From NCBI GenBank assembly GCA_026397725.1, contig JAPLUI010000312.1, forward strand, positions 1-64,000: DNA of 64,000 bases, written 5' to 3'. The first letter of the stretch is position 1, and every line of letters starts with the position of its first letter. The stretch comes from Verrucomicrobiota bacterium. Its GTDB lineage: Bacteria; Verrucomicrobiota; Verrucomicrobiia; Verrucomicrobiales; Akkermansiaceae. This document shows positions 1 to 8,435 of this stretch, in pieces. The notes under the pieces were generated by a model. That model was given only the letters and a program-made list of their open reading frames with translations, was not told where the DNA came from and searched no databases. Made by a program: the position numbers and the translations under genes.

Positions 1-2
1 AC

Positions 3-119
3 CGCCCCACTGAACTGAGCCTACAGTTCATCCGCTGGATACGCATTCACCTCACCAATCGGACTTGCTACAGGCAGTCTCTCGACGCCCTGCGCCCCCT
101 CATGGCCAGTTACCTCTAG
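3..119 (+). pseudogene. C-terminal fragment of an unrecognised protein
   Basis: An open frame enters from the left edge and stops at 117-119, giving 38 residues rich in Arg, Leu and aromatic residues (it includes IRWIRIHLTNRTCYR). I do not recognise the family; a transposase tail is possible but unsupported. It ends 25 bases before the first copy of the 29-base repeat described at 145-173. With only the tail visible, it may be an intact gene whose start lies outside the window, or a remnant like the others nearby. Confidence 0.25.
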
Positions 120-144
120 CCTAACAATTGACAGGGTTCGGTTA

Positions 145-173
145 ACGGCATGGGGACAGGTGCGATCGCGATA
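145..173 (+). repeat. 29-base dispersed repeat, copy A
   Basis: Core GGGGACAGGTGCRATCGC, preceded by ACGGCAT and followed by RATA. Four copies lie in the first 8.3 kb (145, 1750, 6921, 8200), all in the same orientation. The core contains or nearly contains the palindrome GCGATCGC. It resembles the short elements found near REP-associated Y1 transposases, but no such transposase is in the window. The 136 bases between this copy and the gene at 310 show nothing else. Confidence 0.7.
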
Positions 174-309
174 CCCTTGCCCGCCGAGCTTGCGGGAATA
201 GCCCCGTAGTTGCGGCAAAAGGAAGGCAGAGGATTTCCTAGCAACAATCACGCAAGAAATCGCGAAAGTCGAACGTAACGCCGGCAGCACACCCCACCAG
301 CCCCACGTC

Positions 310-1698
310 ATGAGAAAAGTCACCGGTATCCAAGCAATCCAAGGGCGGCGAGATCCGCAGGAAGCATGCACAGGGCCATGGTCCATTGGCGGGCGTCGTT
401 TTGCCTGCGCCTTGGCATTGCTGTTTCTGGCAGAGGCAAGCAGCGGCCAGACCGAGGACGAGTGGCGTTCATGGAAGAGCACGACGGGCACCTCGATCGA
501 AGCGAAGCTGGTTGCCAGCGACGGCAAGCAGGCGACCTTGGAGAAGCGCGACGGCAAGCAGATCAAAGTTCCGCTGTCCCAGCTCTCGGCTGCGGATCAA
601 ACTTTTCTAGCAGCGCGGAAGCCGCCAGCGGAGCCCAGGCCCAAAGGGGACGACAAGCCCAAGGGTGAAACCACCATCAAGGGAGTGCCAGCGCAGCCGG
701 GGACGGTGTCGGGAAAGATTTCCTGCGAGGCGGATCCCAAGTGGTCGTATTGGCTCTATCTGCCGAAGGACTTCCATGCCGGAAGGTCGTGGCCGGTTTG
801 CTTCATCATGGATGCGGGAGGCGGAAGTGAAGGCACCTTGGCACGCTACCAGCCGGCGGCGGAGCATCTCGGGATGATTCTTGCCGCCTCAACTGAATCG
901 AAAAACGATTTTGCGGATTCGGATCTGGCGATGATGGCCATGCTCAAGGACGTTTACGCACGGGTGCCGGTGCTTGAGAAGGTTGCCATTGCCTCGGGCA
1001 TGTCCGGAGGCAGCCGCATGGCCTATCTGATGGCTGAAATGGATAGAAATGTTTCGGGGGTCCTGGCCTGTGCCTCGGGCGCCGGGGTCTATCTCAAGGA
1101 GCAGGCCTTTCGTCCGGCGAAACTCCGCAGTGACACCGCCATCTGCAGCCTGATCGGCACGAACGATTTCAACCGCCGCGAAGCCGTCAAGTCGCACAAG
1201 GGGTTTGGCAAGGGGGCACGCCTGATCTGGTTTGCCGGAAATCACGATTGGGCTGGCCCCGACTTGATTCAGGACGGGTTGGCGGAGGTTTACGGCAGAA
1301 TCTTGGAACGCTCGAAAGCCCGCGGGCTGGATTCCCTGCGGGCGGACTTTTCGAGGAAACAAATCGAGTGGGCAAAGACCCAAGTCACCAGCGCCCCATG
1401 GCTTGCCTATCATTGGGGAGAGTTCCTGGTGAAATTCCCCGGCGATGCCGCAGTGCAACGGGATGCGGCTGCCCTGGTTGCCAGCGTCGCGAACGGGCCT
1501 GCGCTGGTCAAGGCGGAGAAGGAACTGCAGGAGTTCGCCGGCAAATACTTCGCCGATGGCGATACCAAGGCCGACGAGGCTGCCGATCCCTCGCGGGTGA
1601 AAGCCGCGGAAAAGGTCGCCGCTCAAGTCGATGGGTCGCCGCAAGCGGCGTTGATCAAACTCATGGGACAACCGGTGAACTCCTACCGGCCGAATTGA
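310..1698 (+). CDS. Secreted SHD1-domain alpha/beta hydrolase
   Basis: 462 residues. A hydrophobic stretch (about 31-46, ending near SSGQ) looks like a signal peptide, although the region before it is unusually long, so the true start is uncertain; no good ribosome site is visible. Residues about 50-98 match the SHD1 (SLA1 homology 1) domain common in Verrucomicrobiota and Planctomycetota, with the typical GKQIKVPLSQLS stretch. A linker rich in Pro and Lys follows, then an esterase-like alpha/beta hydrolase with a nucleophile elbow at GMSGGS (Ser about 231) and a probable catalytic His in FAGNHDW (about 311). The C-terminal 130 residues are helical and charged. The substrate is unknown; an ester or peptide bond of an extracellular polymer is a reasonable guess. 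It stands alone between repeat copies A and B. Confidence 0.7.
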   Translation: MRKVTGIQAIQGRRDPQEACTGPWSIGGRRFACALALLFLAEASSGQTEDEWRSWKSTTGTSIEAKLVASDGKQATLEKRDGKQIKVPLSQLSAADQTFLAARKPPAEPRPKGDDKPKGETTIKGVPAQPGTVSGKISCEADPKWSYWLYLPKDFHAGRSWPVCFIMDAGGGSEGTLARYQPAAEHLGMILAASTESKNDFADSDLAMMAMLKDVYARVPVLEKVAIASGMSGGSRMAYLMAEMDRNVSGVLACASGAGVYLKEQAFRPAKLRSDTAICSLIGTNDFNRREAVKSHKGFGKGARLIWFAGNHDWAGPDLIQDGLAEVYGRILERSKARGLDSLRADFSRKQIEWAKTQVTSAPWLAYHWGEFLVKFPGDAAVQRDAAALVASVANGPALVKAEKELQEFAGKYFADGDTKADEAADPSRVKAAEKVAAQVDGSPQAALIKLMGQPVNSYRPN

Positions 1699-1749
1699 TA
1701 GGGTTCAGGTCCAGCCGCCGTGGCCACGCACCCGCCGGGCCAATGGTTT

Positions 1750-1778
1750 ACGGCATGGGGACAGGTGCAATCGCGATA
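1750..1778 (+). repeat. 29-base dispersed repeat, copy B
   Basis: Same element as at 145-173, with one A for G change in the palindromic core. It lies 51 bases after the stop of the SHD1 hydrolase, and the truncated secreted-protein fragment starts directly at its right edge. Confidence 0.7.
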
Positions 1779-2123
1779 ACACACGCAATGTTGCGGTGAC
1801 TCTGCCATCCATGACCGGCGGTCTCTGGCACCTGCGGATCGTGGCCGATGCCAACGGGAACCAGGTTTGGGAGGACCGCGAGGCGAACAACACCCGCTCC
1901 CTGGAGTTCACCCTCGTCGATTCGTTAGCATCGTGGGCGTCGGACCACGGCTTGAGTGGATCCTCCGCCCAGCCCGCTGCCAATCCTGCGGGTGACGGCC
2001 TCTCCAACCGGCTCAACTGTGACTCCGATCAACGACGATTGGGAACGCGTCGTGGTCCAGGACAGCAACACTCCGTCCGATGCCCCGGCACGCTTCGGAC
2101 GGGTCAGGTTGACCTTCGAGTGA
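1779..2123 (+). pseudogene. Fragment of a secreted CARDB/Ig-type protein, frameshifted
   Basis: Immediately after repeat B a frame reads as the end of a CARDB-like beta-sandwich (RIVADANGNQVWEDREANN) followed by a linker with GDGLSNRLN. At about 2016 the sense continues in another frame, which reads NDDWERVVVQDS, then ARFGRVRL, and stops at 2121-2123. That ending is typical of the last residues of large verrucomicrobial secreted proteins. No start codon or signal peptide is present. The simplest reading is a gene whose 5' part was lost at the repeat and which then suffered an internal deletion or frameshift. The next 283 bases hold only a hairpin repeat and the upstream region of the RCC1 gene. 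Confidence 0.6.
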
Positions 2124-2230
2124 TATTTTCAAGTCCCTGCCAACTTGGGCGCAACGACACCTTCCGAAAAACCGGTGAACCGCACGGCCTCCAAAACAAC
2201 GGGACAGAAAGTATGCCAATTGAACAGTAT

Positions 2231-2280
2231 TGGGCGAGGACGCCCACGCTCCTTGAGCCGCTAGCGCCAAGTGTTTACGC
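2231..2280 (+). repeat. Hairpin repeat upstream of the RCC1 gene
   Basis: Contains TGGGCGAGGACGCCCA, an inverted repeat with a short loop, followed by CGCTCCTTGAGCCGCTAGCG. A near-identical copy lies at 6868-6916 and an inverted one at 6775-6805, so the RCC1 gene is bracketed by this element. It is REP-like in size and structure. Confidence 0.65.
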
Positions 2281-2406
2281 TATCTGTCGGGAATTCGGAT
2301 TGACAGTTCAGGCCCAGACGACACTCTTCCACCCGTGCGAAGTGCCGATCCGCCAATCCCGGCCAAGCTGCTTCCCTATCAAACTCCCAGCCCGCCCAAG
2401 CCTGTC

Positions 2407-5400
2407 GTGAACACACTCCAACAATTGATTTGCCGCCTTCTGGCCATCTGGTTGCTGTCCGCCTGGGCGGTGTCAGCCGCGACGGTCACAGCCACCTTCA
2501 ATTCAGCCACCAGCGTGCCGGTCACCGCCTCCAGCTATACCGCGGCGGGCAACACCGTGAATCTCACCCTGAACTTCGCACCGCCGGTGGGCACCAGCCT
2601 GACCGTGGTGAAAAACACCGGTCTGGCGCTGATCCAAGGCACCTTTGACAACCTGAGCCAAGGGCAGCGGGTGGATTTGAGCTACGCAGGGATTGCCTAT
2701 CCCTTCGTGGCCAATTACTTTGGCGGCACTGGCAATGATTTGTTGCTGCAATGGGCTAACATCAGATGGATGGGATGGGGCGCGAATGCCTCGGGCCAGT
2801 TGGGCAACAACAGCACCAACCAAAGTTCTCCCAGCCCGGTGGACATGAGCGGAGTGCTCGCAGGCAAGATGATTGCCATAGTAAGCGTCGGTGCCGCCCA
2901 CACCCTGGCATTGTGTACGGATGGCACGCTGGCGGCCTGGGGCAAGAATGATCTCGGCCAGTTAGGCAATGACACCCTAATCAACAGCAAGGTGCCGGTA
3001 CTGGTGAACACCGCCGGCGTGCTGGCAGGCAAGACCGTGGTGACGATTGCCACGGGCTCCGATCACAATCTGGCCATTTGCTCGGACGGCAGCGCCGCCG
3101 CCTGGGGCAACAATGCCAATGGGCAGTTAGGCAACCATCTGATGTCCTACAGTAGCAGCCCCGTGGCCGTCGAACTGGCCGGGGCACTTGTCAACAAGCA
3201 GATTGTCGCCGCCGCGGAAGGCAGTTATCACAATCTGGTGTTGTGCGCGGACGGAACCCTGGCCGCGTGGGGCGCTAACAGCAATGGCCAGTTGGGTAGC
3301 AAAGGCACGCCAAGCAGCCCTATTCCGGTGTTGGTTGACCGCAGCGGCGTGCTCACAGGCAAGACCATCAGCACGCTCGCAGCCGGGACTTCCCACAGTC
3401 TCGCCCTGTGTTCGGACGGATCGGTGGCCGCCTGGGGAGCCAATGCCTGGGGCCAGTTGGGCAACGGCAGCATGGTGGATAGCAACATCCCGGTGGCGGT
3501 GTCCCGCAGCGGGGTGCTTTCCGGCAAGACGTTTCGCGCCGTGGCCGCTGGCAGCACCTTCAACCTGGCGTTGTGCACCGATGGCACCCTCGCCTCCTGG
3601 GGAAACAATTCCGACGGGCAGTTAGGCAATAACAGCACGACCCAAAGTTCGGTGCCGGTGCTGGTGTCGGTGGACTCAACGACCGCCCTCTATAACAAGA
3701 CCGTCACCGCCGTGGCGGCGGCCCAGAACCATGGCCACGCCTTGTGTTCGGACGGCACGTTCGCTTCCTGGGGTCGCAATTCCTCCGGCGAGCTGGGCAC
3801 GGGGTGGCTCAATGTCCTGTACCCGGTAAAGGTCAGCCCCTATCGATATCTAGCCGGCGAACGCCATGTGGCGGTGTCTTCCGGATTCGCGGCCTCCTTC
3901 GGCTTTGCCATGATCGCCATTCCGCCCCCGGCCGTTGCGAGCACCCTGGCCGCGACCTCCGCCACCGACACCGGTGCCACCCTGAACGGCAGCGCGAGTT
4001 CGATCAGCGACCCGGTCACCGTTAGCTTTGAATATGGCCTGACCACTGCCTATGGTTCGACGGTTGCAGCCACCCCGGCGGCCGTCATTGGCCCCAGTCT
4101 AACGGCGATCAGCGCCACCCTCAGCAGCCTGCCATCCAACACCACCTATCATTACCGGATCGTCGCGGTGAACTCCTGGACCGGCACCGTACGCGGTGCG
4201 GACATGACCTTCACCACTCTCAGTGCCGACGCCCAACTGGCCGCGCTGGAATTGAACAACGCCTCCGTGATGCCCGCATTCGCACCGATCCGGACGGGTT
4301 ACACCAGCATCGTGCCCTATGCCACCACCAGCACGAGCGTGACGCCCGTGTCCGCATCCGCCGCCGCCACGATCAAGGTCAACGCCGTCACCGTCGCCTC
4401 CGGCATGGCCAGTGATCCTATCAATCTCAGCGTCGGTAACAACGTGATCCGCACCGAGGTCAGCGCCGCGGATGGCACCACCAAGACCTACAGCGTGACG
4501 GTGATCCGCATGGCTGAATTGTATCACTTCACGGCCGCAACGACGGTGCCGGTGACAGCCGAGGATTTCCGGGCCAGCGGCCTTGCGGTGAATTTCTCCC
4601 TGGGTTATACTCCAACGGTTGGAACGGATCTGACAGTGGTCAAAATCACGGGAACCGGCCTCATTCAAGGGGTTTTCGACAATCTGGCACAAGGCCAACG
4701 GGTGGAGTTGTCGTTTGGAGGGATCACCTATGCCTTCGTCGCCAATTACTTTGGCGGCACCGGCAATGATCTGGTGTTGCAGTGGGCATATAACCGACCC
4801 GTGGCCTGGGGCTACAACGAATCGGGCCAGTTGGGCAACGGCGGCACCACCACCAGTCTCATTCCGGTTCCGGTGGATCGGACGGGCGTGCTGGCCGGCA
4901 AGACCATCACCGGGCTGGCCTCGGGGAGTTTGCACAGCTTGGCGTTGTGCTCGGACGGCACCTTGGCGGCGTGGGGGAAAAACGACACCTGGGGTGCCCT
5001 GGGCAACAACAGCATGGTGGCAAGCTCCGTGCCAGTGGCGGTGAATCGCTCGGGGGTGCTGGCTGGCAGAACCGTGGTCGCGATTGCCGCCGGATCCAAC
5101 CATTGCCTCGCGCTGTGTGCCGACGGCATGCTCGTCAGTTGGGGGAAAAACGAATGGGGATGCCTGGGGATAGGCGCTCTGTACACTACCAGTCGGGTGC
5201 CGAACCCGGTGAACCGCTCCGGGGTGCTCGCGGGCAAAACGATCACCCAAATTGCGGCAGGGGGCTCGAACAGTTATGTGTTGTGCTCGGATGGCACGGT
5301 GGCGGCGTGGGGCAACAACTATTATGGCCAGGTGGGCAACAACAGCACGGAGAACTGCCTGGTGCCCGTGATGGTTGATAGGTCCGGGGTGTTGGCGGGC

Positions 5401-6774
5401 AAGACGGTTGTCACAATGGAAGGGGGCAGGTTCGTCCTTTGCTCTGACAACACCATGGTCACCTGGGGTGACGACCAATACTCCATCCTGGGCAACAGCA
5501 GGGAAAGCAGAGTGCCGGTGGTGACGGCAAAAGCCGGTGCCCTGAGCGGCAAAACGATCACCTCGATCATTGACGGGGGAGTATTCCGAATGGCCTTATG
5601 TGCTGACGGCACCTTGGCCGCCTGGGGTTCCAATTCCTACGGACAATTGGGCAACAACAGCACCATCGACTCATATATCCCGGTGGCGGTGCTGCGGACC
5701 GGAGCCCTGGCCGGCAAGACGATCACCGGCGCCTGCGGCGCCTGCGCAGGCGGCATCAGTGGCTATGCCCTGTGCTCGGACGGCACCTTGACCGCCTGGG
5801 GCTTGAATACTTCCTATGGAGTGTTAGGTAACAACAGCACGACCAGCAGCATGACTCCGGTAGCGACTAACATGACAGCGTTGAGGACGGGCGAGCGTTT
5901 TGTGCCGGGATTCCAACGAACCGGTTCGTACTATAGCGTCGCGTTGGTTGCATCACCTCCGCCACCCACCGCAACGACACTGGCTGCGGGTGGAATCACC
6001 GCCACCGGCGCCACCCTCAAAGGCAGCGTCAATGCCGCCGGCGCCACCACCACCATTTCTTTTGAGTATGGTCTGACCACCGCCTATGGCACCAGCGTCA
6101 CCGCCACTCCCACCACGGTAAGCGGCTCCGTCACGGTTGCCGTTGCCAAAGCCATCAGTGGTCTGGTAGCCGGCACCACCTATCACTATCGGGTCGTCGC
6201 CACGAGTGCGAGCGGCACGACGCGAGGCGCGGACATGGCCTTCACGGCCAGCAATCCGCCGGTGTTTGCGGGCTACTCTATCAGCACGCCATTCCAGACG
6301 GCGGCGAATGTGTCTCTCCGGAAATTGCTAGCCAGGGCGACGGATCCGGACGGGGATGTCATCTCGGTGACCGCCGCTGGACCGGCCTCCACCCACGGTG
6401 GCTTGGTGTTGCTGCAAGCATCCGGCATCCTCTACACGCCGCCCGCCGGGTTTTCGGGTAGCGACACATTCTCGGTGACTCTAACGGATTCTGGTGGCGC
6501 GGCCAGAAGCGGCCGCGTGACCGCGACCGTGGGGCCAGGCCCGGCTGCGGGTGGAGCGACGGTCAATCCGCCGCAAATCACGCTGCTGCCCGGCGGCGAA
6601 ATCGGGGTGAAGTTCCAGGGCATCCCCGGCCGCACCTATCGGATCCAGCGCTCCACCGACATGAGCACCTGGGCTAACCTCGCCACCGTCACCGCGAATG
6701 CCAGCGGTGCGATGACCTTCACCGACGAAGCCCCGCCGCAGCCGAGCGCCTACTATCGCTTGGCGTTGCCGTGA
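2407..6774 (+). CDS. Giant secreted RCC1-repeat protein
   Basis: About 1455 residues from the GTG at 2407, chosen because it is followed at once by a signal peptide ending WAVSA; the open frame continues 24 codons upstream without a better start. Two RCC1 beta-propeller blocks lie at about residues 120-478 and 798-1161, built of repeats of the type AAWGxNxxGQLGNNS with SLALCSDGT. Each is preceded by a near-duplicate 80-residue domain (FGGTGNDL) and followed by an Fn3-like domain (TYHYRIVAV). Between the blocks (about 608-700) sits a cadherin-like beta-sandwich domain (YSVTVIRM). Near the C-terminus there is a cadherin/Ig-like domain (DPDGDVISV) and a closing domain with RTYRIQRSTDMSTW. There is no anchor or sorting motif. 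Its role is unknown; adhesion or ligand binding outside the cell is plausible. The doubled architecture suggests an internal duplication of about 700 residues. Confidence 0.85.
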   Translation: MNTLQQLICRLLAIWLLSAWAVSAATVTATFNSATSVPVTASSYTAAGNTVNLTLNFAPPVGTSLTVVKNTGLALIQGTFDNLSQGQRVDLSYAGIAYPFVANYFGGTGNDLLLQWANIRWMGWGANASGQLGNNSTNQSSPSPVDMSGVLAGKMIAIVSVGAAHTLALCTDGTLAAWGKNDLGQLGNDTLINSKVPVLVNTAGVLAGKTVVTIATGSDHNLAICSDGSAAAWGNNANGQLGNHLMSYSSSPVAVELAGALVNKQIVAAAEGSYHNLVLCADGTLAAWGANSNGQLGSKGTPSSPIPVLVDRSGVLTGKTISTLAAGTSHSLALCSDGSVAAWGANAWGQLGNGSMVDSNIPVAVSRSGVLSGKTFRAVAAGSTFNLALCTDGTLASWGNNSDGQLGNNSTTQSSVPVLVSVDSTTALYNKTVTAVAAAQNHGHALCSDGTFASWGRNSSGELGTGWLNVLYPVKVSPYRYLAGERHVAVSSGFAASFGFAMIAIPPPAVASTLAATSATDTGATLNGSASSISDPVTVSFEYGLTTAYGSTVAATPAAVIGPSLTAISATLSSLPSNTTYHYRIVAVNSWTGTVRGADMTFTTLSADAQLAALELNNASVMPAFAPIRTGYTSIVPYATTSTSVTPVSASAAATIKVNAVTVASGMASDPINLSVGNNVIRTEVSAADGTTKTYSVTVIRMAELYHFTAATTVPVTAEDFRASGLAVNFSLGYTPTVGTDLTVVKITGTGLIQGVFDNLAQGQRVELSFGGITYAFVANYFGGTGNDLVLQWAYNRPVAWGYNESGQLGNGGTTTSLIPVPVDRTGVLAGKTITGLASGSLHSLALCSDGTLAAWGKNDTWGALGNNSMVASSVPVAVNRSGVLAGRTVVAIAAGSNHCLALCADGMLVSWGKNEWGCLGIGALYTTSRVPNPVNRSGVLAGKTITQIAAGGSNSYVLCSDGTVAAWGNNYYGQVGNNSTENCLVPVMVDRSGVLAGKTVVTMEGGRFVLCSDNTMVTWGDDQYSILGNSRESRVPVVTAKAGALSGKTITSIIDGGVFRMALCADGTLAAWGSNSYGQLGNNSTIDSYIPVAVLRTGALAGKTITGACGACAGGISGYALCSDGTLTAWGLNTSYGVLGNNSTTSSMTPVATNMTALRTGERFVPGFQRTGSYYSVALVASPPPPTATTLAAGGITATGATLKGSVNAAGATTTISFEYGLTTAYGTSVTATPTTVSGSVTVAVAKAISGLVAGTTYHYRVVATSASGTTRGADMAFTASNPPVFAGYSISTPFQTAANVSLRKLLARATDPDGDVISVTAAGPASTHGGLVLLQASGILYTPPAGFSGSDTFSVTLTDSGGAARSGRVTATVGPGPAAGGATVNPPQITLLPGGEIGVKFQGIPGRTYRIQRSTDMSTWANLATVTANASGAMTFTDEAPPQPSAYYRLALP

Positions 6775-6805
6775 GCGGTTCAAGGAGCGTTGGCGTCCCG
6801 CCCAG
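6775..6805 (-). repeat. Hairpin repeat, inverted copy after the RCC1 gene
   Basis: Starts directly after the RCC1 stop codon. Read on the minus strand it gives GGGCGGGACGCC followed by AACGCTCCTTGAACCGC, the same element as at 2231-2280 with a few changes. With the direct copy at 6868 it makes a head-to-head pair like a bacterial interspersed mosaic element; it could also act as a transcription stop. Confidence 0.55.
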
Positions 6806-6867
6806 ATGTCCATGATGGGAGATTGAGTGGCGCATGGCGCACCTTGCATCCGCTTCACGTGCTCACG

Positions 6868-6916
6868 TGGGCGAGGACGCCCACGCTCCGTGAGCCGCTC
6901 GCGCCAGTGTTACGCC
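6868..6916 (+). repeat. Hairpin repeat, direct copy after the RCC1 gene
   Basis: GTGGGCG-AGGA-CGCCCAC is a perfect 7-base-pair stem. It is followed by CGCTCCGTGAGCCGC and a tail matching the copy at 2231. It is joined almost directly to repeat copy C, so the two families can sit back to back. Confidence 0.65.
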
Positions 6917-6920
6917 ATGA

Positions 6921-6949
6921 ACGGCATGGGGACAGGTGCAATCGCAATG
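6921..6949 (+). repeat. 29-base dispersed repeat, copy C
   Basis: Same element as at 145-173, ending RATG instead of RATA. The antitoxin fragment begins in frame at its last base. Confidence 0.65.
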
Positions 6950-7086
6950 CTCCCGCTGATCCGGAAGCTGATGCCGCTTGGGAGCAGGAAATCCGGAATC
7001 GAATCAAGGCCGTCGATAGCGGGGGCGTTAGGGGCGTCTCCTACCATGACGTCACGAGCGAGGAGGAAAGGCGCCTCGCTCCATGA
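6949..7086 (+). pseudogene. C-terminal fragment of an addiction-module antitoxin
   Basis: In-frame residues AWEQEIRNRIKAVDSGGVRG followed by an acidic tail match the end of the small putative addiction-module component family (unstable antitoxins encoded before ParE/RelE-type toxins). The 5' end, including the start codon, is missing: the frame runs into repeat copy C. The stop overlaps the ATG of the toxin remnant (ATGA at 7083-7086), the usual coupling in such pairs, which supports the identification. Confidence 0.6.
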
Positions 7087-7163
7087 AGATCATCTTTTTG
7101 CCAGAGGCCAAGGAAGAGTTCCTTGATGCCATTGCCTATTTCCGCCGCAGGGAGAATCCCTGA
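7083..7163 (+). pseudogene. N-terminal fragment of a ParE/RelE-type toxin
   Basis: 26 codons from ATG 7083 give MKIIFLPEAKEEFLDAIAYF, a typical ParE first strand and first helix, then a stop at 7161-7163. Family members are usually 90-100 residues, so about three quarters is lost. The remnant is followed after 79 bases by the end of the next fragment. It cannot be an active toxin. Confidence 0.6.
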
Positions 7164-7242
7164 CATCTCCATTCGCAGTGTTCCGTGATCGTGAATCAGG
7201 GGAAGCGGGAGCAGTGCGGCGACCGGTGATCGCCGCCACGCC

Positions 7243-8202
7243 TCAATTCCTTCGCACCCGGAAATACCGCTGCGGCTGGTCCGCCGTGGCATAGAACCGG
7301 GTGACGACGGCACTCTGACCGATGATGACGGGCTCGATGGTGTTCCAGGATGTTAGATCGAGGGAGGCCTCGATCCGGTAGCTCACGCCGGTGGCGGCGT
7401 TGAAGCGGAATTCAACTGATGCCGGGATGGCGGTCGGCACGGTGTGGATGGAGGTGATCGCGTCGGGGGTGCTGGTGGCAAGGGTGGGATCGAAGCCGGT
7501 GTTGATCTCGAACCCATCATCAAAGCCGTCGGCATCCGTGTCCGCCACGGTTGGATTGGTGCCGTAGGTGACGACTTCCTCGTAGGCGCTGAGTCCGTCG
7601 CCGTCGGCGTCGGAGGTGTCGGGTGCGAAGGATGCCGAGATCGTCTTGTCGGCATCCATCACAAGTGACAGCGGGTTGTTGGTCCCGCTGGCATCGCCGG
7701 ACCAGGCAGCGAAGACATAACCGGCGTTGGGGGTGGCGGTCAGGGTGGCGGTGGCATTTGGCAAATAGGTGCCGGCACCGGTGACCTGGCCATTGGCGAT
7801 GTTGGATAGAGACAGCGTGAACACTTGGGAGGCGGTGAGGACATTCAGCATGCCGTTGCCGATGAAGGCTGGATTCTTGTATGTCGCGTTAGAGGTGGCG
7901 GAGCCGTAGGTGCCGGCTGGCATGGGCAGGCCGTTGAGGTATAGCTTGGCGATTTCGACAAGGCAATCCAAGTTCACCATCGCGGTGCCGCTCAGCGCCA
8001 ACTCGGTGGTGCCCATCCCGGACATCGAAGCGGTGCCCATGAAATTGACGTTGTCATAGCTGGCGCTGGCACTGCCCACCAAGCCAGTGGTGTCGCTCAA
8101 GTCCAATCCGACATACGTCGCCGTCCCCCATCCGCTTGCGGACAACGAGTAATCCCGCTGTTGGGCCAGCGTGTAGCTCGAACCATTGGTGCCATAGTAT
8201 GG
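7243..8202 (-). pseudogene. C-terminal part of a secreted protein with InlB-type repeat
   Basis: About 319 codons without an in-frame ATG start or signal peptide. The frame opens at 8202, inside repeat copy D, where a TAG (8203-8205) closes it on the 5' side. In order it shows a beta-rich region (to about residue 125), a divergent InlB B-repeat-like domain (PNAGYVFAAWSGD, DADKTISASF), thrombospondin type-3-like calcium motifs (DADGDGLSAYEE, DTDADGFDDGFE), and a terminal domain with VSYRIEASLDLTSWN and RYFRVRRN. The end looks natural, so the loss is only at the 5' side and coincides with the repeat. An intact relative would be a long exported protein. Confidence 0.6.
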
Positions 8203-8228
8203 CTATGGGGACAGGTGCGATCGCGATA
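8200..8228 (+). repeat. 29-base dispersed repeat, copy D
   Basis: Same core as copies A-C, with TGGCT replacing ACGGC at its left edge. It marks the broken 5' end of the fragment on its left. To its right a 10-base direct repeat (GTCACCCACG, twice) leads into a small minus-strand frame. Confidence 0.65.
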
Positions 8229-8243
8229 CGTCACCCACGTGCG

Positions 8244-8435
8244 TCACCCACGAATATGCCAGTCATCCTGAGCCTCGATGATCAGGTTGGCACGGAGACC
8301 TTCTTGGTTCCATTTTGATAACACACCAGGAGCTTTGCGTGCGACTGATTCTACCAGCCGACGGGCATGCCATGGTTGGAACTGGCCGCGGCGAAGGGTT
8401 GCGGCAACGCGAACGGGCGCTCCATGCTCAATCAT
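8244..8435 (-). CDS. Small ORF after the zinc-ribbon genes, unknown
   Basis: 63 residues if started at ATG 8435, which overlaps the stop codon of the upstream gene. It is basic (RRGQFQPWHARRLVESVARK) and ends EAQDDWHIRG. I do not recognise a family. The overlap would allow translational coupling with the zinc-ribbon gene, but there is no visible ribosome site and the frame stays open upstream of this ATG. It may be a remnant of a longer gene rather than a working small protein. Confidence 0.3.
   Translation of the reverse strand: MIEHGAPVRVAATLRRGQFQPWHARRLVESVARKAPGVLSKWNQEGLRANLIIEAQDDWHIRG

Noticed and set aside
145..8228. Cyanobacterial HIP1 octamer (GCGATCGC) as the explanation of the 29-base repeat
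   Set aside because: The similarity is limited to the core of some copies, two copies have ATCGC variants, and conservation extends over 29 bases.
8284..8310. Sigma-54 promoter (TTGGCACG followed by CTTGG)
   Set aside because: The -12 element lacks the GC dinucleotide at correct spacing and no gene follows it on that strand.
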